DNA from: Stenotrophomonas bentonitica
GTDB lineage: Bacteria; Pseudomonadota; Gammaproteobacteria; Xanthomonadales; Xanthomonadaceae
Direction of reading: 5' to 3'
Assembly: GCF_013185915.1 (NCBI RefSeq)
Contig: NZ_JAAZUH010000002.1
Coordinates: 186,001-250,000, forward strand
Length of the DNA: 64,000 nucleotides
Shown: piece after piece, positions 52,275-60,600 of the stretch
How the letters are laid out: the number at the start of each line of letters is the position of its first letter
Numbering within the stretch: position 1 is the stretch's first letter
Made by a program: the position numbers and the translations under genes
The notes under the pieces: model-generated
Told to the model about the DNA's origin: nothing
Database searches by the model: none
What the model saw: only the letters and a program-made list of their open reading frames with translations

Positions 52275-53327
52275 TCAGATGCCGAGCATGCGGCGCAGTG
52301 AATGGGGATCGGTGCCGCCCTCGGCGAAGTCGTCGAAGGCCCGTTCGGTGACGCGGATGATGTGGTCGCGCACGAAGGCGGCACCTTCGCGGGCGCCGTC
52401 TTCCGGATGCTTCAGGCAGCACTCCCACTCCACCACCGCCCAGCCGGGGAAGTCGTACTGCGCGAACTTCGAGAAGATCGCCTTGAAGTCGATCTGGCCG
52501 TCGCCGAGCGAACGGAAGCGGCCGGGGCGGTCGATCCAGTCCTGGTAGCCGCCATACACGCCGCTGCGGTCGCTCGGGCGGAACTCCGCGTCCTTGACGT
52601 GGAAGATGCCGATGCGCGGGTGGTATCGGTCGATGAAGCCCAGGTAGTCGATCTGCTGCAGCAGCAGGTGGCTGGGGTCGTACAGCATCTTCGCGCGGGG
52701 ATGGTGGTCGACCACCTCGAGGAAGCGCTCGAACGTCGCACCGTCGTGCAGGTCTTCGCCCGGGTGGATCTCGAAGCACAGGTCCACGCCGCAGGCGTCG
52801 AACGCGTCGAGGATGGGGCGCCAGCGGCGGCCGAGTTCGGCGAAGGCTTCCTCCACCAGGCCAGGCGGGCGCTGCGGCCACGGATAGAAGTACGGCCAGG
52901 CCAGCGCGCCGGAGAACGTGGCATGCGCGGTCAGCCCGAGACGCTGGCTGGCCTTGGCCGCGAGCAACAGCTGCTCCACCGCCCAGGCCTGGCGGGCGGC
53001 GGGATCGCCGCGCTTGTCCGCAGGCGCGAAACCGTCGAACAGGCTGTCGTAGGCAGGATGCACGGCGACCAGTTGCCCCTGCAGGTGGGTCGACAACTCG
53101 GTGATCTGCAGGCCGTGTCCGGCCAGCATGCCGGCGAGGTCGTCGCAGTAGTCCTGGCTGCGCGCGGCTTCGGCCAGGTCGAACAGATGCGGCGCGCCGG
53201 TCGGCACCTGTACGCCAGAATAGCCCAGGCCGGCCGCCCAGCCGGCCAGCGTGTCCAGCCGATCAAACGGAGGTGTGTCGCTGATGAACTGCGCCAGGAA
53301 CAGCGCCGGACCCTTGAGCGTCTTCAA
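52275..53327 (-). CDS. Cytoplasmic sugar phosphate isomerase/epimerase-like protein
   Basis: I place the start at the TTG at 53327 (MKTLKGPALFLAQF), which matches the N-terminus of relatives; a TTG at 53348 would lie inside the operator. The 350-residue TIM barrel has no signal. Key segments are VDLCFEIHPGEDLHDG, KMLYDPSHLLLQQIDYLGF, GIFHVKDAEF and WAVVEWECCLKHPEDG, giving the Glu/Asp/His/Glu metal set. It heads the minus-strand operon isomerase-MFS-Gfo/Idh-isomerase-cytochrome c. It should process the imported sugar. Confidence 0.87.
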   Translation of the reverse strand: MKTLKGPALFLAQFISDTPPFDRLDTLAGWAAGLGYSGVQVPTGAPHLFDLAEAARSQDYCDDLAGMLAGHGLQITELSTHLQGQLVAVHPAYDSLFDGFAPADKRGDPAARQAWAVEQLLLAAKASQRLGLTAHATFSGALAWPYFYPWPQRPPGLVEEAFAELGRRWRPILDAFDACGVDLCFEIHPGEDLHDGATFERFLEVVDHHPRAKMLYDPSHLLLQQIDYLGFIDRYHPRIGIFHVKDAEFRPSDRSGVYGGYQDWIDRPGRFRSLGDGQIDFKAIFSKFAQYDFPGWAVVEWECCLKHPEDGAREGAAFVRDHIIRVTERAFDDFAEGGTDPHSLRRMLGI

Positions 53328-53343
53328 TGGGATTCGCCCGCGA

Positions 53344-53357
53344 TGCAATCGATTGCA
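53344..53357. promoter_or_regulatory. LacI-type palindromic operator, copy B (TGCAATCGATTGCA)
   Basis: Identical to copy A at 44672-44685; here the palindrome extends to 16 bases (ATGCAATCGATTGCAT, 53343-53358). It is 17 bases from the isomerase start and 66 bases before the LacI start, so it can repress both the minus-strand operon and the regulator gene. Confidence 0.82.
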
Positions 53358-53422
53358 TTACCCTAGCAGGGACTTCCGCAAATCCCGTTGTGCACTGCAC
53401 AGCGGCAACCACACCTGACGCC

Positions 53423-54427
53423 ATGGCCACCATCTACGACATTGCAAAACACGTGGGCGTCTCCGCCGGCACCGTCTCTCGCGCGCTTTCGCGGCCGGAC
53501 AAGGTGCTGCCGGCCACTCGCACGCGCATCGAGCAGGCGGCCCTGGCGCTGGGCTATGTGCCCAACACCGTGGCGCGTACGCTCAAGACCCAGCGCAGCG
53601 GCAAGCTGCTGGTGACCGTGCCGGACATCGCCAATCCATTCTTCGCGCAGATCCTGCAGGGCGCCGAGGACGCGGCGCAGGCGGTGGGCTACGCGGTGCT
53701 GCTGGGCGACACCCAGCACCTTCCCGAGCGCGAGGAGCGCTACGCGCAGATGCTCCGCCGCAACGAGGCCGACGGCCTGATCGTGCTGGGCCATCGCCTG
53801 CCGCCGACCGCGCGGGAGATCGTGCAGCAGCAGGGCGTCACGGCGCCGGTGGTGAATGGCTGCGAGTTCGACCCTGCCCTGGGCATTCCCAGCGTGCACA
53901 TCGACAACGCGGCTGCCGCGCGCGCGGTGATGGAACACCTGTATGGGCTGGGGCACGAACGGATCGCGGTCGTGGGTGGGCCGCCGGACAACCCGCTGCA
54001 TCAACAGCGGCTGGAAGGGGTGCGAAGCGCGGGCAAGGCACGTGGCCGCCTGCGCAGCCTGAGCGTGGTGCCGGGCGATTTCTCCCTGGAGTCCGGCCAT
54101 GCCGCCGCAAGGGCGCTGCTGGCCGGTGGGCTGGCACCCACCGCGATGTTCTGCTTCAGCGACCAGATGGCGCTGGGCGCGATGGCGGCCTGCCGCGACC
54201 TGGGCCTGCGCGTGCCGGAGGACCTGTCCATCGTCGGCTTCGACGATCTGGCATCATCCAGCTATCTGTCGCCGCCGCTGACGACCATCCGGCAGCCGAT
54301 GCGGGAGATCGGCGTGCGCGCGGTCAAGCTGCTGCTGGCCATCATCGAAGGGGTGGACGTGCCGCTGCAGCAGACGCTGGATTTCAGTTTGATGGTGCGG
54401 GGATCTACCGGCGTGTCGAAGGGCTGA
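53423..54427 (+). CDS. LacI family repressor of the GMC dehydrogenase/3-keto sugar regulon
   Basis: From the ATG at 53423 the protein is 334 residues. The LacI helix-turn-helix is ATIYDIAKHVGVSAGTVSRA and the hinge helix region YVPNTVARTLKTQRSG follows. The ligand domain has VPDIANPFFAQILQGAEDAA, FCFSDQMALGAMAACRDLGL and VGFDDLASSSYLSPPLTTIR. It is divergent from the isomerase-led operon, with operator B between, which is the usual layout for a local autorepressor. The same site in front of 44734 extends its reach to the dehydrogenase operon. Confidence 0.93.
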   Translation: MATIYDIAKHVGVSAGTVSRALSRPDKVLPATRTRIEQAALALGYVPNTVARTLKTQRSGKLLVTVPDIANPFFAQILQGAEDAAQAVGYAVLLGDTQHLPEREERYAQMLRRNEADGLIVLGHRLPPTAREIVQQQGVTAPVVNGCEFDPALGIPSVHIDNAAAARAVMEHLYGLGHERIAVVGGPPDNPLHQQRLEGVRSAGKARGRLRSLSVVPGDFSLESGHAAARALLAGGLAPTAMFCFSDQMALGAMAACRDLGLRVPEDLSIVGFDDLASSSYLSPPLTTIRQPMREIGVRAVKLLLAIIEGVDVPLQQTLDFSLMVRGSTGVSKG

Positions 54428-54429
54428 CG

Positions 54430-55812
54430 TCAGCTCCTGCGCATCAGGATCATCTTTTCCTGGGTCATGTCGCGCATGGTGTACGGAATGCCGCCGGTGC
54501 CGTAGCCGGACTCGCGGCGGCCGGCGAACGGCATCCAGTCGGTACGGAACGCGGTGGGGTCGTTGATCATCACCGCCGAGGCGTCCAGGCGGTTGGCGGC
54601 GCGCATCGCGATGTCCATGTCCTGCGCGAAGATGCTGGCCTGGAAGGCGACGGGCAGGGCGTTTGCGCGCGCGATGGCGTCGTCCAGCTCGCCGTAGCGG
54701 TACACCGCGACGACCGGCCCGAACACTTCCAGCGTGGAGATGCGCGCATCGGCGGCTGGATCGAGCAGCACGGTGGGTTGGTAGGTGGTCTCGGACAGGC
54801 GTTTGCCGCCGGCGGCGAGCTTCGCACCACCCTTGACTGCTTCGTCGACCCACTCCGCAACGCGATCAACTTCACGGGGCTGGATCAGCGGGCCCACCTC
54901 GGTGTCCTTCAACGTTGGATCGGCGGTACGCAGTTTTTCGACGCGGGCGACCAGCCGCTCGGTGAAGTCATCGGCGATGGCGTTGTGCACGAAGATGCGT
55001 TGCGTGGACACGCAGACCTGGCCGGCATGGTAGTAGCCACCTTTCACGATGGGCTCGATGACCTTGCCGAGGTCCGCGCTGCGGTCGACGATGGCTGGCG
55101 CCACGCCGCCATGCTCCAGCGCCGAGCGTGCGCCATGGGCGAGCTTTGCATGCAACGACCAGCCGACCCGTGCCGAACCGATGAAGCTGAGGAAGGCCAC
55201 GCGCTTGTCCGTCGCCAGCGCCTCAGCCAGTTCGTTGCCGTCGGGCAGGAAGGTCTGGCACCACGGCTCCGGCAGGCCGGCCTCATGCGCCAGCGCGACA
55301 AACTCCAGGCAGGAAAGCGGGGTGGCGCTTGCCGGTTTGATGATGACCGGGCAGCCGACCGCAATCGCCGGTGCCACCTGGTGAACGATGAGGTTCAGCG
55401 GATGGTTGAACGCCGAGATGGCGGCAACGATCCCGATCGGCTCCTTCGTGGTGAAGGCCCAGCGGTTCTCCGCCGCAGCCGAGAGGCCCATGGGAATTTC
55501 CCGGCCTGCGAAATTGCGCAGTTCATCGGCCGCGTTGTGCACGCCGTCGATGGCGCGGGTGGTTTCCACGATGGCGTCGGGCAACGGTTTGCCACCTTCG
55601 CGCGCGATCTGCAGGGCTAGATGGTCGCGCCGGGCGTCCATCAATGCGGCCAGCCTGCGCAGGATGGCAATGCGCTGGTGTGGCGGCAGCCAGCCGTCGC
55701 GATCCTTGAAGACGCGTTCGGCCGCACGCAGCTTGCGCTCCAGCGCAGCCGCATCGTCGGTGGGGACTTCCGCGATCTGCGCGCGATCAAACGCCTGTAC
55801 GACCTTCAGCAT
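54430..55812 (-). CDS. NAD(P)-dependent aldehyde dehydrogenase
   Basis: The 460-residue enzyme has the catalytic Cys267 (GQVCVSTQR), the general-base Glu in LEHGGVAP, the cofactor stretch IIKPASATPLSCLEF and LEVFGPVVAVYRY near the end. Its closest character is the lactaldehyde/glyceraldehyde-3-phosphate type branch (GVHNAADELRNFAG, FNHPLNLIVHQVAPAIA). It oxidises an aldehyde to an acid. It is the second gene of an operon with the acetolactate synthase-like gene (18 bases apart) and is convergent with the LacI gene, with only two bases between stops. Confidence 0.92.
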   Translation of the reverse strand: MLKVVQAFDRAQIAEVPTDDAAALERKLRAAERVFKDRDGWLPPHQRIAILRRLAALMDARRDHLALQIAREGGKPLPDAIVETTRAIDGVHNAADELRNFAGREIPMGLSAAAENRWAFTTKEPIGIVAAISAFNHPLNLIVHQVAPAIAVGCPVIIKPASATPLSCLEFVALAHEAGLPEPWCQTFLPDGNELAEALATDKRVAFLSFIGSARVGWSLHAKLAHGARSALEHGGVAPAIVDRSADLGKVIEPIVKGGYYHAGQVCVSTQRIFVHNAIADDFTERLVARVEKLRTADPTLKDTEVGPLIQPREVDRVAEWVDEAVKGGAKLAAGGKRLSETTYQPTVLLDPAADARISTLEVFGPVVAVYRYGELDDAIARANALPVAFQASIFAQDMDIAMRAANRLDASAVMINDPTAFRTDWMPFAGRRESGYGTGGIPYTMRDMTQEKMILMRRS

Positions 55813-55830
55813 GAGGGTTCCTTCAAGTGC

Positions 55831-57501
55831 TCAGCGGCATTCCACGTCGGGGGTGCGGTTGCGCAGCTCGTCGACCAGAACGCGTGTGTTTTCGGAATAA
55901 TCGATGGGTACATCGACCAGATGCACGCCGCCGCCAGCAAAGGCCGCTTCAATCGTGGGCACCAGCGATTCGGCAGAACCCACCCGCGACCCCTTTGCAC
56001 CATAGGCCTCGGCATAGCGCACGAAATCGGGATTGCCGAAGCGCATGCCAAAGTCCTCGAACCCGTCCACCGCCTGCTTCCAGCGGATCATGCCGTAAGC
56101 GCTGTCGTTGAGGATCACCACCACCAGGTTCAGCCGCAGCCGCACGGCGGTTTCCAGCTCCTGCGAGTTCATCATGAAGCCACCATCGCCGCAGACCGCC
56201 ATGACCCGGCGCTGCGGGTACAGCATGGCCGCCATCATCGCCGAGGGCAGGCCGGCGCCCATGGTGGCCAGGGCGTTGTCCAGCAGCAGCGTGTTGGCCA
56301 CGTGGGTGCGGTAGTTGCGCGCGAACCAGATCTTGTACATGCCGTTGTCGAGGCAGACGATGCCGTCGTCGGGCATCACCGCGCGCACGTCGTGGACCAG
56401 CCGCTGCGGGGTGACCGGGAAACGGTCTTCCTCCGCACGGTCGTTGAGGTGGGCCAGGATCTTCTGGCGCAGCGTGGCCATGCCGTCGTCGGGCGACAGC
56501 CTGCCTTCCAGCTTCTCGGCCAGCGCCTGCACCGAGCCACCGATGTCGCCGATCACTTCGATGTCGGGGTGGTACACCTGCTCGACGGTGGCCGACTGGA
56601 AGCCCAGATGGATGACCTTGGGTCCACCAGCGTCCTTCATGAGGAACGGCGGCTTCTCGATGGTGTCGTGGCCGATGGCGACGATCAGATCCGCGCGTGC
56701 CACGGCTTCGTGCACATAGTCGCCCTCGGAAAGCGCAGCGGTGCCCATGTACAGATTGGAGCCACCGGTGACGGCGCCCTTGCCCATCTGCGTATTGAAG
56801 AAGGGCAGGCGCGTACGCGTCACGAAGCTCGACAACGCGTCGGCCAGGTACGGGCGGCTGCACGCCGCGCCGATCATCACCAGCGGACGCTTGGCGGCCA
56901 GGATCGCCGCAGCCGCGCGCTCGAGCGCAGCGGGATGGGCGAGCGGGCGCTCCAGTGGATGCACGGCAATGGGGGAGACCGCGTCGACCTCCTCACCAGC
57001 GATGTCTTCGGGAAGTTCCAGGTGCACCGGGCCGGGCCGCTCTTCCATCGCCACACGGAACGCATCCCTGACGATGGACGGAATCGATGCGGGGCTGACG
57101 ATCTGGCGCGTCATCTTGGTAAGCGGTTTCATCGACGCGACGATGTCGACAATCTGGAAGCGGGCCTGCCTCGCACTCATCACCGCCTTCTGTCCGGTGA
57201 TGAGGATCATCGGCATGGCGCCGAGATGGGCATACGCTGCACCGGTGGAGAAGTTCAGCGCGCCCGGGCCCAGCGTCGCGAGGCAGACGCCGGGGCGGCC
57301 GGTCAGTCGCCCATGCGTGGCGGCCATGAACGCGGCAGCCTGCTCATGCCGGGTCAGCACCAGTTCGATCTTCGAGGTCCGCAGCGCTTCCAGGAAGTCG
57401 AGGTTTTCCTCCCCGGGCACGCCGAAAATACGGTCCACGCCCTCGTTCTCGAGCGCTTCAACCAACAGGGCAGCACCGTTGCGCATCGTTCGGTTCCTCA
57501 T
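55831..57501 (-). CDS. Acetolactate synthase large-subunit-like ThDP enzyme
   Basis: The 556-residue protein begins at 57501 (a start at 57486, MRNGAALLVEALENEG, is possible). The activating glutamate is Glu53 (TRHEQAAAF); the ThDP-Mg motif is GDGGFMMNSQELETAVRLRL ending in LND; RQARFQIVDIVASMKPLTK is typical of the AlsS/IlvB group. No small regulatory subunit gene is nearby, so it may be a catabolic or non-canonical member. It forms an operon with an aldehyde dehydrogenase, so it may condense or cleave 2-keto acids whose aldehydes are then oxidised (inference). Confidence 0.88.
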   Translation of the reverse strand: MRNRTMRNGAALLVEALENEGVDRIFGVPGEENLDFLEALRTSKIELVLTRHEQAAAFMAATHGRLTGRPGVCLATLGPGALNFSTGAAYAHLGAMPMILITGQKAVMSARQARFQIVDIVASMKPLTKMTRQIVSPASIPSIVRDAFRVAMEERPGPVHLELPEDIAGEEVDAVSPIAVHPLERPLAHPAALERAAAAILAAKRPLVMIGAACSRPYLADALSSFVTRTRLPFFNTQMGKGAVTGGSNLYMGTAALSEGDYVHEAVARADLIVAIGHDTIEKPPFLMKDAGGPKVIHLGFQSATVEQVYHPDIEVIGDIGGSVQALAEKLEGRLSPDDGMATLRQKILAHLNDRAEEDRFPVTPQRLVHDVRAVMPDDGIVCLDNGMYKIWFARNYRTHVANTLLLDNALATMGAGLPSAMMAAMLYPQRRVMAVCGDGGFMMNSQELETAVRLRLNLVVVILNDSAYGMIRWKQAVDGFEDFGMRFGNPDFVRYAEAYGAKGSRVGSAESLVPTIEAAFAGGGVHLVDVPIDYSENTRVLVDELRNRTPDVECR

Positions 57502-57617
57502 GGATGGAGTCGGTCAACCTGCGAGCGCCTTCGATGCTAACAGGCCCGGACATGATCCAGGTCAAGAGGTGCCTCACGGCAATGCCTAGGCTCTGCTCAC
57601 CCTCCTGGAGCCCTGTC

Positions 57618-60600
57618 ATGAATCCGCACCGCATTGCCCGCCCCAACCGTCGCGCGCTGTCACTGGCCTTGATGAATGCGCTCGCCGCCACCGGCCTTGC
57701 GACCTTTGCCGCGCCAGGCGTCGCGCTGGCCGACGGTTGCCAGCTGTACAGCGTCAACGGCCACATCTCGTGCTATCTCAATTCCAACGGCAGCGCCGGT
57801 TCGCCGGCGGGAAGTTCCGGCTCGGACCCGATCTTCGACGACAAGAACGGGTACACCGGCGGACCCGGTGGCCCGGCGGCGGACATCAACCTGGTGGTGG
57901 GCTTGAACCCCACGCTGTACGACTACTCCGCCTACAACAGCAAGAACCAGTTGCTGCTCGCCTCTTCGCCGATCAATTCGGTGAGCATCGGTGGCGCCGG
58001 TGCGCAGGGCTCGGATGCCACCGCAGGCGGGTTCGACAAGGTCGGCGGCAACGGCGGCCTGGGCAACAGCGGTGGCGCGTTGACCGTCTCGGTGGGACCT
58101 CAGGTGACCTCGCTGTCGCAGGACACCGTCAACGGCATCAGCGGCATCACCCTGATCTCGCTGGGCGGTGAAGGCGGCGCGGCCGGCAAGGGCAACATGA
58201 GCGGTGAAGACGGCAACTCCGGCGTGGGCGGCGTGGGCGGCAGCATCAACGCGACCCTCGACGGCTATACCCATTCGAATTTCCGCAGCGTGCTGGTGTC
58301 GAGCCAGGGCGGCGCAGGCGGCCGGGGCCGCGATTACGGCACCGGGCTGAATTCCCAGGGCGCGGACGCGACTGACGGCATTGGTGGCAACGGTGGCACG
58401 GTCACCGCGAGCTTCACCAACACCAGCAACAACGCCAACAACGGCTTCGTGGGCACCGCCGGCGTGATGGTCCAGAGCGTGGGTGGCAATGGCGGCAACG
58501 GCGGTTCCGCGGAGGATGTGGACGGTTCGCAGGGCGGCGACGGTGGCCTGGCCGGCAACGGCGGCAACGTTGGCGTGACCGTGGCGTCGAACGTGATCAT
58601 GGTGGAAACCGGCGACAACGACGCGGCGTTGCATGTGCTGTCGCAGGGCGGCGCCGGCGGCCAGGGCAACAGTTCCGGCGGCTCCGGCGGCAATGCGGGC
58701 GCTGGTGGCAATGGCGGCAATGCCAGCCTCATCATCGATGGTAGCGCCGGCAGTGGCGGCGCCATCGCCGCCAACGGCACCTACGCGCCTGCGGTGCTGG
58801 TGCAGTCGCTGGGCGGCAACGGCGGCGACGGCGGTACGCCCTCGCAGTTCGTGATCGGGCCCAACGGCGGTTCCGGTTCCGATGGCGGTACCGCAGGCAC
58901 GGTGTCGGTGACCGGTAGCGGCCTGCTGGCACGCACCGGCTCGTATGTCGACCCGACCGACTTTGAAGGGTCACCGGGCGTGCTGGCGCAGTCGATCGGT
59001 GGCGGCGGTGGTTCCGGTGGCGTTTCCAAAGGAATCTTCGCCGTGGGCGGCGAAGGCGCCAACGGCGTGAACGGCAACAGCGCCACCGTTGCGCTGCAGT
59101 CGAACGTGGAAACCTTCGGGTTCGGTTCGGACGGCCTGGCGGTGCAGTCCATCGGCGGCGGTGGCGGCAAGGGCGGCGACGCCAGCGGCGACAGTGTTGG
59201 CCTGCAGTACGTGATCGGCGGTTCGGCCGGTGGCGGTGGCGACGGCTACAGTGCGTCGCTGACCAGCCAGGCCGGCAGCACCGTGCTGACCCACGGCGTG
59301 CACGCGCCGGGTCTGCTGTCGCAGTCGATTGGTGGCGGTGGCGGCCAGGGCGGTTCGGCCTACAGCAAGTCCACTTCGGCGGGCTTCGGCGCTTCGATGG
59401 CGGTGGGCGGCAGCGGTGGCGCGGGTGGCAATGCCTGCGGCAGTGGCTGCAGCGGCACCCTGGCGCAGAACGACGGGCGCATCGGCACCGACGGTTCGGA
59501 TAGCTATGGCATCCTGGCCCAGTCCATCGGCGGCGGTGGCGGCGCCGGTGGCGCGTCCACGGCGAAGTCGAAGGTGTATGCCGCCGAAGACGTCAGCATT
59601 TCGCTGAGCGCCTCGCTTGGAGGTTCCGGTGGCCAGGCCGGCAGTGGCGGCCTGCTCACCGCCACCAACACCGGCCTGGTCACCACCGGTGGCCAGGGCG
59701 CGGTGGGCATGCTCGCGCAGTCGATCGGCGGCGGCGGCGGTGCCGGTGGCGACTCGTCGTCGGCCTCGACCGCCACCGGTGGCGAGTTCGACATCAGTGC
59801 TTCGATGGCGCTGGGTGGCAAGGGCGGCACCGCCGGTGACGGCGGTGCGGCGACGGGTACCAACAGCGGCGTGGTGCTGACCACCGGCGAATCGGCAGCG
59901 GGCCTGCTGGTGCAGTCGGTCGGCGGTGGCGGTGGTGCCGGTGGCACCGGCGATGGCCAGGCCTCGGCGACCGGCGGTGAGACCAAGATCTCCACCACGT
60001 TGACCATGGGTGGCACCGGCGGTTCGGGCGGCGATGGTTATGCGGCCACCGCCAACAACATCAACGGGTCCATCATCACCCTGGGCGACGGCGCGTTCGG
60101 CATCGGCGCGCAGTCGATCGGCGGTGGCGGTGGTGCGGGCGGCGGTGCAGCCGGCTCGGCCAAGGGCGAGTACGTGGCCACCGTGACCATGGGCGCGAAC
60201 GGCGGCAAGGGCGGCAACACGTATCACACCGATGGCAACGGCAATGAGATCGACGGCGTGTCGGTGCACAACGACGCCACTTCTACGGTGGTGACCTTCG
60301 GCGCAGACGCCAACGGCATCGTGGCGCAGTCGATCGGCGGCGGTGGTGGTGTCGGCGGAAAGGCCGGCTCCAACATCGCCAGCAAGAAGTCCGACGGCGC
60401 CGGTGGCAACAAGGGCAGCAACGCGGGCACCGCGACCAGCACGCTCACCGCCGCCTACGATGCCAATGGCACGGCGGCGCTCAACGACTATCTGGGCCTC
60501 AACAACGCAGTCACGTTTACCAACAGCCTGCTCGCCGACAGCACTTCACAGGTGGCAGCGCGTGCGCGGTTGGCAGCCGTGAGTGACGGCGACCTGGACG

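Noticed and set aside
57504..57617. Upstream start for the autotransporter
   Set aside because: The signal peptide begins at 57618 behind CTGGAG; the extension overlaps the divergent promoter region.
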